DNA of 7,960 nucleotides from JAZNLR01 sp045579195 (GTDB taxonomy: Bacteria; Bacillota; Clostridia; Christensenellales; CAMQZB01): contig JAZNLR010000115.1 in the NCBI GenBank assembly GCA_045579195.1, forward strand, positions 1 through 7,960, in the 5' to 3' direction. The notes beneath the pieces are model-generated. The model was not told where the DNA came from, made no database searches, and was given only the letters and a program-made list of their open reading frames with translations. Both the position numbers and the translations under genes were made by a program. Of this stretch, positions 1-5,900 are shown in pieces (within the stretch, counting starts at the first letter, position 1; each line of letters starts with the position of its first letter).

Positions 1-72
1 ACCTCCTTTAAGGGAGTAATTTCCTTAGTCGAGCAAGAACGTGAAAACGGTCTTGAAACTAAAAGACGGTAA
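1..72 (+). CDS. Possible C-terminal tail of an upstream gene (partial)
   Basis: Reading from base 1, one frame stays open for 23 codons and stops at TAA (70-72). It gives a charged, Glu/Arg-rich tail ending in NGLETKRR. The other two forward frames stop almost at once. Codon choice resembles the rest of the window and the first terminator follows about 60 bases after the stop, as expected for the end of a gene entering from the left. No family can be recognised from so short a piece. A 23-codon open frame occurs by chance fairly often, and the same bases also fold well as RNA (34-55), so a structured RNA end is a real alternative. Confidence 0.3.
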   Translation, partial: TSFKGVISLVEQERENGLETKRR

Positions 73-133
73 TGACAAAGAGCAGGGTATTCGAACTCGC
101 TTTTCCTTTATTCAAGTTCAATCTAAAGAAAGC

Positions 134-161
134 GAGCACCCAAAAGGTGTTCATTTTTTTT
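134..161 (+). terminator. Intrinsic terminator ending the upstream transcript
   Basis: GAGCACC (134-140) pairs with GGTGTTC (146-152), with one G-U pair, around a five-base loop. It is followed by eight T residues (154-161). Directly upstream, CTCGCTTT (96-103) pairs with AAAGCGAG (129-136) and CTTTA (106-110) with TAAAG (124-128). The transcript 3' end is therefore two stacked hairpins sharing a few bases at 134-136. Confidence 0.7.
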
Positions 162-175
162 GCCCGAAAGCAAGC

Positions 176-208
176 AAAGAGGACGAAAACGAAATTCGTC
201 CTCTTTTT
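176..208. terminator. Second, bidirectional terminator
   Basis: AAAGAGGACGAA (176-187) is a perfect 12-base inverted repeat with TTCGTCCTCTTT (195-206), loop of seven. It has a T-run on the + strand and an A-run on its left flank, so it could stop transcription from either side. It backs up the terminator at 134-161 and insulates the promoter just downstream. Confidence 0.75.
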
Positions 209-223
209 GCTGTTTTTAAGCGG

Positions 224-252
224 TTGACAGCAAGAACGAATGCTTGTATACT
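224..252 (+). promoter_or_regulatory. Near-consensus sigma-A promoter for the zinc-ribbon gene
   Basis: TTGACA (224-229) and TATACT (247-252) are separated by exactly 17 bases. Transcription would start near 259, only about 15 bases before the ATG at 274, leaving just enough leader for the AAGGGG ribosome site (261-266). This rules out the in-frame TTG at 244, which lies inside the promoter. Confidence 0.85.
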
Positions 253-273
253 GAAGAAAAAAGGGGTTTGATC

Positions 274-597
274 ATGTTTTGTCGAAGCTGTGGGGCGTTG
301 TTGGAGGACAACGTGAAAAGTTGCCCAAGATGCGGAAACAATCCGCGTGCGCCGAAAAAGACGTCGAAGGAAGACAAAAAGATGATTTTGATGGATCGAC
401 CGAGTTTTTGGTGGGGACTTTTGGGGTTCTTTCTTCCGTTGGTTGGGTTGATTTTGTTTTTTGCTTGGCGAGAAAAACATCCTTTCACAGCAAAATCGTG
501 CATCAAAGGCGCGCTTTATGGTGTCATTGCAAGTGCTGCTTTTGCGTTCCTTTTCGTATGTTTTTCGCTTCTGCTGTTTTTCATGGGAATTGTGTAA
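274..597 (+). CDS. Small zinc-ribbon membrane protein
   Basis: This 107-residue protein starts with a zinc-ribbon: C3-x2-C6 and C17-x2-C20 (CRSCG and CPRCG knuckles) form a four-cysteine metal site. A Lys-rich linker (about 26-40) leads to two hydrophobic segments, roughly 45-65 and 76-104, joined by a short basic loop. The layout of an N-terminal cytoplasmic zinc-ribbon followed by membrane helices is common in small Firmicutes proteins of unknown role. No enzymatic residues are evident. The ATG at 274 is chosen because an AAGGGG site sits 7 bases upstream and the promoter places the transcript start near 259. It is a single-gene unit with its own promoter and terminator. Function is unknown; a membrane sensor or scaffold is conceivable but not shown. 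Confidence 0.85.
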   Translation: MFCRSCGALLEDNVKSCPRCGNNPRAPKKTSKEDKKMILMDRPSFWWGLLGFFLPLVGLILFFAWREKHPFTAKSCIKGALYGVIASAAFAFLFVCFSLLLFFMGIV

Positions 598-602
598 AAA
601 AG

Positions 603-636
603 AAAGCCGTTTGGGAAATCCAAACGGCTTTTTCTT
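603..636. terminator. Bidirectional terminator between converging genes
   Basis: AAAGCCGTTTGG (603-614) pairs perfectly with CCAAACGGCTTT (620-631) around GAAAT. It is flanked by A-rich sequence on the left and TTTTTC on the right. It serves the zinc-ribbon gene on + and the nucleoside-hydrolase gene on -, whose stop is at 652. Confidence 0.9.
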
Positions 637-651
637 TCTATTATAATAAGG

Positions 652-1581
652 TTAGAGTTTTGCGTTGCGGATCTTGTTGAAGAGGTCGGTGAAGATCGCA
701 TCGCGGTTGACCTGGAAGACATACGTCATGGGATGACGGCGCTTGTCGAAGGAGTAATGTCCGCTGTATTCCACAAACGGGGTGGGAACTTCATAAGAGG
801 AGAGGAAGCGATCGTTCTCGTTGAGAAGCCAAGCAACGGCGGAAACGTCCCAAATGCATCTGCTCCAAGCGGTTCCGCTTGCGTACGATTCTGCTTCTCT
901 TGCGGTGTTTTCCGCAAGGTACGTTCCGAGCGGATTGACGCCGTGGATCCAATGATAAAGCTCGGGCTTGGTCGTGGTCAGCGCGGAGACGACGCCGCGG
1001 CAGGGGAGCAAGACGAGGGGCGCTTTGCTGTCAAAGACGATTCTTGCAGCGGCAACGTCCTGGAAGAGGTTGAATTCCTTCGTGTCCGGCATTTCAAAGC
1101 CGTGTCCGCCCAGCCAGACGATGACCGTGTTTTCGCGCATTGCTTCGGGTGCGAGCAAGATTGCGGACGCAACGTTGGTGATCGCGCCGACTGCAACGAC
1201 GTAAAGGGGATTTTCGGGGGAGTACTTCTCGGCGGTGCTTGCGATGAACTTTGCCGCGTCGGAGACGATGGGCGTCTTTTCATCGGAAAGGAACGCAGGT
1301 GAGCCGCGATAGACCTTGCTTTCGAGCTCGGAGCGGTTGAGCAGCTTGAGGATCTTCAGGATCTCAAGATAGCTCTTTTCCATTCCTTCCGCCGGGGAAG
1401 AGCTGTTCTTGTTGAAAAAAGGTGCGGCGCAGATGCCGACGGTGTTTGCCTTGTCTTCGGACAAGAGAAGGTAAGAAAGGGCGAACTGATCGTCGATCTC
1501 GTTGAACGTGTCGGTGTCGAAGATGACGTCGATCTTTCCCATGGGAACTTTCAGGTTTTTCAAATGCTGTTCGCAGGTCAT
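652..1581 (-). CDS. Nucleoside hydrolase family protein (atypical DTDTxNEIDD subgroup)
   Basis: This 309-residue cytoplasmic protein belongs to the inosine-uridine nucleoside hydrolase fold, whose members cleave the N-glycosidic bond of ribonucleosides to base plus ribose using a Ca2+-bound water. The N-terminal signature is D22-T-D24-T-F-N27-E-I-D30-D31-Q, the Asp cluster that binds calcium and ribose, in the variant with NE before the DD pair. Further family features are VGAITNVA (131-138), EFNLFQDVAAA (169-179) and a late Asp in IWDVSAVAW (D245). The usual His before that Asp, a candidate leaving-group acid in classical enzymes, appears to be W244, so substrate preference may differ. Length is normal for the family. 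An AAGGAG site lies 7 bases upstream of the ATG, and a promoter at 1639-1667 makes it its own unit. Substrate is not predictable; a relative acting on a non-standard nucleoside is possible. Confidence 0.88.
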   Translation of the reverse strand: MTCEQHLKNLKVPMGKIDVIFDTDTFNEIDDQFALSYLLLSEDKANTVGICAAPFFNKNSSSPAEGMEKSYLEILKILKLLNRSELESKVYRGSPAFLSDEKTPIVSDAAKFIASTAEKYSPENPLYVVAVGAITNVASAILLAPEAMRENTVIVWLGGHGFEMPDTKEFNLFQDVAAARIVFDSKAPLVLLPCRGVVSALTTTKPELYHWIHGVNPLGTYLAENTAREAESYASGTAWSRCIWDVSAVAWLLNENDRFLSSYEVPTPFVEYSGHYSFDKRRHPMTYVFQVNRDAIFTDLFNKIRNAKL

Positions 1582-1638
1582 AATAATTCTCCTTGGATTT
1601 TGTTGTTTGCCTCAAGCAATGTAACGTCGTATATGCAC

Positions 1639-1667
1639 ATTCTATCACGGGCGATTTTGGATGTCAA
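1639..1667 (-). promoter_or_regulatory. Promoter of the nucleoside-hydrolase gene
   Basis: On the minus strand, TTGACA (1667-1662) and TAGAAT (1644-1639) are 17 bases apart, a close sigma-A match. It lies about 60 bases upstream of the start codon and just beyond the terminator of the GH1 gene, so the hydrolase gene is transcribed independently of its neighbour. Confidence 0.8.
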
Positions 1668-1690
1668 GGGGAGAACTGTCTTTTTGTGAC

Positions 1691-1720
1691 AAAAAAGCAG
1701 CCTGTTTTCAGGCTGCTTTT
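1691..1720 (-). terminator. Terminator of the GH1 gene
   Basis: A 12-base perfect inverted repeat, AAAAGCAGCCTG (1693-1704) with CAGGCTGCTTTT (1709-1720), has a TTTT loop (AAAA on the minus strand). On the minus strand it runs into a T-tract (1696-1691). It sits 17 bases past the GH1 stop codon. Confidence 0.9.
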
Positions 1721-1737
1721 ATATGTTTCAAAAACGT

Positions 1738-3096
1738 TTATTTCTGTGCATTTTTCTGTGCGATGATGGATGCAAACCATTTTCCGCTTTCCTTCACCGT
1801 GCGCTTTAAGGTGTCGAAGTCCACGTGAATCAAGCCAAATCTCTGGGAATATCCCGCGTGCCATTCAAGGTTGTCGAATGCCGACCAGCAGAGATATCCG
1901 CGCAGGTTGATTCCCTGCTCGATCGCATCTTTCACGACGGCGAGGTGTTTTTTCAGGTAATCAATGCGCTCGGGGTCGTTGACGATGCCGTCTTTTGGGG
2001 TTTCCGATTTCTTGCTTGTTCCGTTTTCGGTGATGTAAAGAGGGATCTTGCCGTCGGTGTCCTTATGGACCATTTGAAGGATGGTCTCAAGCCCCTTCGG
2101 GTCGATAAACCAACCAAATTCGGTGTGGGGGATTTCGGGGAGATCCACATCCTCAACGTCAAATCTGCCCGCGCCTTTTTTGAACCGTACGCAGCGCGTG
2201 AAATAATAATTTAATCCGATGAAGTCAAGGGGCTCAGAAATGAGAGCCATATCCCCTTCGTTGACGGGAGGCTGAAATCCGAGACGAGCAAAGGCATCCA
2301 ATGCGACTTGAGGGTACTTGCCGTTCACGACCGCGTGATAGTAATAGTACTGCGAGGTGTCCATCGCAATTTGTGCAGCAAGGGTGTCCTCTTTCGAGTC
2401 GCTTGCGGGGTTGACGGGGGAGAGGTCGAGCGCGATGCCGATCTTGCCGGGGAGGTTCATCTCGCGGAACGCCCGAACTGCCGCGCCGTGCGCCATCAAA
2501 GCGTAATGCGAGGCGTCAAGGCCAAGCTGTGCGTCGCGCAAGAACGGGGGGTTATACGGCAATGCGTACGCAGAGAAGAGGAATGCGTTGGGCTCGTTGA
2601 ACGTGCACCAGAAAGAAACGCGGTCGCCAAACTCTTTGAAGCAAAGCGTTGCGTACTCCACGAACCAGGAAACGCACGCAGGGTTTGCCCAGCCGCCCAA
2701 GTTCTGCAGTTTTGCAGGGAAATCCCAATGATAAAGGGTGGCCATCGGCTGGATGTTGCGCGCGAGAAGTCCGTCGATCAGGCGGTTATAAAAGTCAATG
2801 CCCTTCTGATTGACGCGACCGATTCCGTCGGGGAGAACACGCGCCCAGCTGATGGAAAAGCGATAAGATTCGCAGTTTAACTCCTTGAGGAGATCAAGAT
2901 CCTCTTCGAGGCGGTGATAATGGTCGGTCACAACGTCGCCTGAAACGCCGTTATGAATGCCTGAAATGCCGCTGTGAGCATAGCGATCCCAGATGTTTTC
3001 ACCTTTGCCGTCCTCATTCCAAGCGCCTTCGATCTGATAGGCTGCAGTTGCCGTTCCGAACAGAAAATCTTTTGGGAAAAGAAGATTATTTTCCAT
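1738..3096 (-). CDS. GH1 family beta-glucosidase (cytoplasmic)
   Basis: This 452-residue glycoside hydrolase family 1 enzyme has a TIM-barrel fold and retains configuration while hydrolysing beta-glucosides (or galactosides/fucosides) to free sugar. The N-terminal signature is FLFGTATAAYQIEGAW (11-26). The acid/base Glu is E168 in TFNEPN and the nucleophile is E357 in YITENG. The C-terminal DNLEWHAGYSQRFG (408-421) retains the Glu-Trp (E411-W412) that binds the glycone hydroxyls in unphosphorylated-substrate enzymes, instead of the Ser/Lys/Tyr phosphate-binding pattern of 6-phospho-beta-glucosidases. It therefore probably acts on non-phosphorylated sugars. No signal peptide is present. The ATG at 3096 is chosen because GGAGG (3102-3106) sits 5 bases upstream; the in-frame TTG at 3108 would overlap that site. 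It has its own promoter and terminator and no sugar transporter beside it. Confidence 0.95.
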   Translation of the reverse strand: MENNLLFPKDFLFGTATAAYQIEGAWNEDGKGENIWDRYAHSGISGIHNGVSGDVVTDHYHRLEEDLDLLKELNCESYRFSISWARVLPDGIGRVNQKGIDFYNRLIDGLLARNIQPMATLYHWDFPAKLQNLGGWANPACVSWFVEYATLCFKEFGDRVSFWCTFNEPNAFLFSAYALPYNPPFLRDAQLGLDASHYALMAHGAAVRAFREMNLPGKIGIALDLSPVNPASDSKEDTLAAQIAMDTSQYYYYHAVVNGKYPQVALDAFARLGFQPPVNEGDMALISEPLDFIGLNYYFTRCVRFKKGAGRFDVEDVDLPEIPHTEFGWFIDPKGLETILQMVHKDTDGKIPLYITENGTSKKSETPKDGIVNDPERIDYLKKHLAVVKDAIEQGINLRGYLCWSAFDNLEWHAGYSQRFGLIHVDFDTLKRTVKESGKWFASIIAQKNAQK

Positions 3097-3125
3097 AAAA
3101 ACCTCCAAAAGGATTCATTGGGAAC

Positions 3126-3154
3126 ATTTTATCACAGCACAAATTCAAAAGCAA
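3126..3154 (-). promoter_or_regulatory. Probable promoter of the GH1 gene
   Basis: On the minus strand, TTGCTT (3154-3149) and TAAAAT (3131-3126) lie 17 bases apart, 30 bases upstream of the GH1 start. The -35 match is only partial. No terminator separates this site from the upstream unknown gene (stop at 3176), so some readthrough from that gene is also possible. Confidence 0.5.
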
Positions 3155-3175
3155 GCCCTTTTCAAAAGTTTCAAC

Positions 3176-4093
3176 TCAAAGCTCAGTGAATTCTAAGATA
3201 TTATCGACACGTCCGTTTTTGAAGACAGGCTGAAAGAATTTCACACGTTCAACCGTTTCGCTTTCGTGAAAAAGAAGGGGAACGTACCCTTGCGGATCGT
3301 CTTCCAAAGGGCAGAGAACCTCGCAAAACGGACCAAGGAATTCAAAGAGCGCATCAAGGTCGGTGTCGGGTGTGCAAAACGCGCGAATCCCGTCGGTATC
3401 CCGACAGAGAACGCTTTCAAAAAAGGCAAATGCTTTCAGGGAATCGGGCGCAAGTCGCTTCTTTTCGATTCGTTCCGAAGTGAGAGTGAATGCGCCGTTT
3501 TGCAAGCGGTAATCTCGGAAGACAACGTGCCCTTCGACGTCGCAAAAGCTGCGCGTTGCAGTGAGTTTTTCGCCGTCGGAAGAGAGCGTTCCCGTTGCGG
3601 TGAGGGCAATGAAGTAATCATCGCGAAAGCCGATTGCAAAGGAGGGCTCGCCGTTGAAAAGAAAAACTTCTTCTGTTCCGATGCGAGCAACGCTCACGTC
3701 AGGCGACTGTTTGACGACAATGGGAAGGTAACGGTCCTGCGTTTCCAAAACGGCGCGCAACGTTCCGTCCTGCACGAGGGTGAAAAGGTGGGCTTTTCCG
3801 TTGAGAAAGAACTCGCGTTGGGAGAGAACTTCCGGGGTTCTCGGCAAAGTGACTGTGCGCGGAAAAAGCTGAAGAACGCCCCCGCGTTTCCGCGTGAAAA
3901 AGGAAGGTGGGATCTCGCAATTTGCTCCGAGCTTCAACGCGCAGGAGATCGTTCCCTCACATGCAGAAAGAATTTCAACAGACAGTAACCCTTCTCCCTT
4001 GATGGTGAGAACTTCGTGGGGAAAGACGCGAAGATGGCGATCCCCGAGGTAAATGATGGCATTTTCGGTTTCAAAACTGATCTTTGTTTCCAT
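3176..4093 (-). CDS. Unrecognised 305-residue beta-rich protein
   Basis: No family is recognised. The protein is 305 residues with no signal peptide, membrane segment or lipobox, so it is probably cytoplasmic. Residues 1-210 alternate short hydrophobic and polar stretches with many turns (for example FLNGK, LVQDG, FNGEP, LSSDGEK, RLQNG), typical of a repeated beta-sheet structure. Residues 212-305 look like a separate mixed alpha/beta domain ending in NGRVDNILEFTEL. Cysteines are scattered with no CxxC metal knuckle. The ATG at 4093 is the only reasonable start, but no Shine-Dalgarno motif precedes it (the upstream bases are A-rich), so translation may be weak or leaderless. Base composition and codons match its neighbours, so it is very likely a real gene. 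It diverges from the Myb-like gene and sits 79 bases upstream of the GH1 gene in the same direction. Confidence 0.8.
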   Translation of the reverse strand: METKISFETENAIIYLGDRHLRVFPHEVLTIKGEGLLSVEILSACEGTISCALKLGANCEIPPSFFTRKRGGVLQLFPRTVTLPRTPEVLSQREFFLNGKAHLFTLVQDGTLRAVLETQDRYLPIVVKQSPDVSVARIGTEEVFLFNGEPSFAIGFRDDYFIALTATGTLSSDGEKLTATRSFCDVEGHVVFRDYRLQNGAFTLTSERIEKKRLAPDSLKAFAFFESVLCRDTDGIRAFCTPDTDLDALFEFLGPFCEVLCPLEDDPQGYVPLLFHESETVERVKFFQPVFKNGRVDNILEFTEL

Positions 4094-4196
4094 ATTGTTA
4101 TTTTATTTTGTGAAGTGCGGGTTTATTACACGGTGAATTCGGCAATCATTCTTGTGTCATCTGACGAAAAAAAGAACGTTTGCAAGGAGGAGAACT

Positions 4197-4865
4197 ATGC
4201 AGAAAAAAGCTCGCGGATGGAGCGAGGAGGAAACGCGCACCCTGTTTTTTGAGGCGTGCGCTGCGCAGGAAAAAGGCGGTTCGATGCGGGAGGTCTTTTC
4301 GGACATCTCCAAGCGCTTCGGTCGCAAGAGGGATAGCGTTCGCAACCATTATTACAGCCAGTTAAAGCGCTCGGAGGAGTTGCCTTCATCCGTCATTGCG
4401 GAGGTGCGACAGGTGGAAAAGACGCGCTTCCGTCCGTTTGAAGAGGAGGAAGTTGCAAAATTCCTCCGCGTGATCCTGGACAACTGCGTCAAGGGGATCT
4501 CCGTTCGCAAGAGCGTTCTTTTGCTGAGCGGCGGAGATGAGACGCTGATGCTCCGTTACCAAAACAAGTTCCGAAATTGCGTCAAGACGAGAAGTCCCAT
4601 TCTCCTTCGCGTTATCGCGGAACAGAAACAGGCCGGCTGTTGGTTTGACCCGTTTGCACACAAGGTTTGTTTCTCGGGTGCGCCACAGGAATTGACGGTA
4701 AGCGAGGTTCTGGACGTGATGGATGAAAACGAGCTCGTTGAAGTCTTCGTCGAAATCGGGAAGCGCCTCTTCGTTCCCGCAAGAACAACGTTGAAAGACG
4801 CGCTCATTGCGTTTGAACGGGAGCGCGAACACGAAAAAGAAGAACAAGCGCGTCGCATAAATTGA
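4197..4865 (+). CDS. Myb/RsfA-like DNA-binding protein with two degenerate repeats
   Basis: This 222-residue soluble protein starts with a Myb/SANT-like helix-turn-helix (about 6-57). W8-S-E-E-E opens helix 1, followed by a GGS turn (27-29), ISKRFGRKRDSVRNHYY (37-53) as a putative recognition helix, and basic residues. The pattern resembles the RsfA/YlbO prespore regulators of Firmicutes, in which a W-(S/T)-E-E-E helix pairs with an LGR-x3-(A/S) helix. Residues 79-131 look like a second, degenerate copy (RPFEEEE, KGIS, RYQNKFRN) at a constant offset of 73. The C-terminal part is mixed, ending in a charged helix (205-222, EREREHEKEEQARR). The ATG at 4197 follows AAGGAGG by about 6 bases; the upstream TTG at 4152 lacks a site. 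It is a single-gene unit with a terminator. A transcription-factor role is inferred from the fold; the targets are unknown. Confidence 0.75.
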   Translation: MQKKARGWSEEETRTLFFEACAAQEKGGSMREVFSDISKRFGRKRDSVRNHYYSQLKRSEELPSSVIAEVRQVEKTRFRPFEEEEVAKFLRVILDNCVKGISVRKSVLLLSGGDETLMLRYQNKFRNCVKTRSPILLRVIAEQKQAGCWFDPFAHKVCFSGAPQELTVSEVLDVMDENELVEVFVEIGKRLFVPARTTLKDALIAFEREREHEKEEQARRIN

Positions 4866-4908
4866 AAAAGCTGCCTCTCCGTCGGGAGAGACAGCTTTTC
4901 TTTTTTTG
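4866..4908. terminator. Bidirectional terminator between the Myb-like gene and DUF3021
   Basis: AAAAGCTG (4866-4873) pairs with CAGCTTTT (4892-4899) and CTCTCC (4875-4880) with GGAGAG (4885-4890). One C/A mismatch separates the two helices. T-runs follow on the + strand (4901-4907), and TTTTTC follows on the - strand. It begins immediately after the Myb-like stop and lies 16 bases past the DUF3021 stop. Confidence 0.9.
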
Positions 4909-4915
4909 ATTCTCA

Positions 4916-5335
4916 TCAGAACTTCAGCTGCTTGTTGAAACGCTTACTGACGCTCTTTAAGGAGAGGTAGACGATGATCCAAATGAGGAAGTACGTCACG
5001 ACAAAGATCCCCGAAAAGACCGCGATGACGATCCAGTTAAAGGGGATCCATGCGTTGACGAGGTAGACCGTGACATAGCTTGCGAACAGAGTCGCGAAGT
5101 GGATCAGCATAGATTTTGCAAGCGGCCAGCTTTCAATTTGGTTGAACACGCTCGCGCCCGCGTGCACGAAGGCCAAGGCGTACGACGAGCAGACGGCAAC
5201 GAGCAGATCTGCAGTACCCAAAGAAAAGGCGTCGCTCGTTTTGGAGACGATAAACAAGACGATCGCGACGATAATGGGGCCGAATCCTCCGAACATCAGC
5301 CCGCGCTTTAAAAATTCTTTCAAATAACGATTCAT
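4916..5335 (-). CDS. DUF3021 family four-helix membrane protein
   Basis: This 139-residue integral membrane protein has four predicted helices at about 12-31, 44-64, 76-96 and 100-124, a basic N-terminus (NRYLKEFLKR) and a basic C-terminal tail (KSVSKRFNKQLK). The segment SVFNQIESWPLAKSMLIHF between helices 2 and 3 matches the characteristic region of DUF3021 proteins. In Firmicutes these are almost always encoded beside a stand-alone LytTR regulator, and that is the case here: the start codon overlaps the LytTR stop as ATGA (5332-5335), implying translational coupling. By analogy with LytTR regulatory systems such as HdrRM and BrsRM of streptococci, the membrane partner probably restrains the DNA-binding protein or senses an envelope signal. 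That role is inference for this family. Confidence 0.88.
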   Translation of the reverse strand: MNRYLKEFLKRGLMFGGFGPIIVAIVLFIVSKTSDAFSLGTADLLVAVCSSYALAFVHAGASVFNQIESWPLAKSMLIHFATLFASYVTVYLVNAWIPFNWIVIAVFSGIFVVTYFLIWIIVYLSLKSVSKRFNKQLKF

Positions 5336-5769
5336 AACGTAAATCCCATCCTTTCTTTCACAGTTTTAAGTTGTCTTCGTGAGACGTAATCGCGGAATCC
5401 GCAATGGAGCGTCACACAGAGCGCGCCCGCAACCGAGGCGTCAAAGCGCTTGATCTGCTTGACGTTGACGATGCAGGATTGGTTGATCTTGACGAACATC
5501 GGACCGAGCTGTTCTTCCAGGGTGTAAAGGCGGTGCTTGATGCGAAAGCGGCCGCGCGCGGTAAGGGCAACAACAGAGCCTTCTTCCACGGTGAAGCAAA
5601 AGACCTCTTCCGCGGCGAGGGGTTCGATGCCGTTCTTGTCATATCCAACGAGGTCAAAGCTCTCGCTTTGGACGAGCTCTTGAATGCGGTTTGCAAGCTC
5701 GCGCATTTCGTGCAGGCGGATGACCACTTCTTCGTCCTTCGTTGGGTCGATGACGGTTGTGCATTTCAT
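5332..5769 (-). CDS. Stand-alone LytTR family DNA-binding regulator
   Basis: This 145-residue cytoplasmic transcription factor has a C-terminal LytTR domain (about 46-143), a beta-sheet fold that inserts loops into the major groove at direct repeats. Recognisable segments are EEVFCFTVEEGSVVA (54-68), the FVKINQSCIVNVKQIKRF core (92-109), and YVSRRQLKTVKERMG (128-142) with the conserved VSRR. The N-terminal 45 residues are not a receiver domain: no phosphorylatable Asp pocket is present, so it is not a classical two-component response regulator. The ATG at 5769 is chosen because AAGGAGG (5776-5782) is 6 bases upstream, whereas the in-frame TTG at 5805 lies upstream of the -10 box. It is the first gene of a two-gene operon with the DUF3021 protein. 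Such pairs often autoregulate, but no certain LytTR repeat was found in the promoter. Confidence 0.92.
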   Translation of the reverse strand: MKCTTVIDPTKDEEVVIRLHEMRELANRIQELVQSESFDLVGYDKNGIEPLAAEEVFCFTVEEGSVVALTARGRFRIKHRLYTLEEQLGPMFVKINQSCIVNVKQIKRFDASVAGALCVTLHCGFRDYVSRRQLKTVKERMGFTL

Positions 5770-5794
5770 ATGATACCTCCTTGTGTTTGCCTTC

Positions 5795-5823
5795 ATTGTA
5801 CGCAAAGCCTGTCGCGTTGTCTA
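5795..5823 (-). promoter_or_regulatory. Promoter of the LytTR-DUF3021 operon
   Basis: On the minus strand, TAGACA (5823-5818) and TACAAT (5800-5795) are 17 bases apart, each one base from consensus. Transcription would begin close to 5788, giving a leader of about 20 bases that contains the AAGGAGG site. Confidence 0.8.
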
Positions 5824-5862
5824 AAGTTTTTGAAATTCGGCCGTTTTGCGTGCGTAAGCGGG

Positions 5863-5895
5863 AAAGAGCCCCCGCTGTTGGGAGGCTCTTTTTTT
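5863..5895. terminator. Hairpin downstream of ispDF, T-tract on the opposite strand
   Basis: AAAGAGCC (5863-5870) pairs with GGCTCTTT (5884-5891), extended by CCC/GGG (5871-5873 with 5880-5882) across a bulged A. It starts 9 bases past the ispDF stop, so it is probably that operon's terminator. However, the long T-run (5889-5895) follows it on the + strand; on the - strand only TTT precedes CCCGC. A competing stem AGCGGG/CCCGCT (5857-5862 with 5871-5876) overlaps it. Confidence 0.65.
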
Positions 5896-5900
5896 GTCTG

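Noticed and set aside
86..102. A tRNA T-arm-like string (GGGTATTCGAACTCGC)
   Set aside because: The flanking bases do not form a five-pair T-stem and no acceptor, D or anticodon arm is present, so it is not a tRNA.
41..271. A 76-codon + strand frame with a GTG start at the left end
   Set aside because: It runs through two terminators and the promoter of the zinc-ribbon gene, has no ribosome site, and its composition is non-coding.
733..1302. A + strand frame opposite the nucleoside hydrolase
   Set aside because: It is antisense to a gene with clear family motifs and has no ribosome site or promoter of its own.
3266..3988. A 240-codon + strand frame opposite the unknown protein
   Set aside because: The minus-strand frame is longer and bounded by sensible signals, while the + frame product is cysteine/arginine-rich and lacks a ribosome site; it looks like a shadow. 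It is worth remembering only because the minus gene has no known family.
5770..5830. LytTR autoregulatory direct repeats upstream of the LytTR gene
   Set aside because: GACA recurs close to the -35, but no pair of motifs matches the LytTR consensus well enough to claim an operator.
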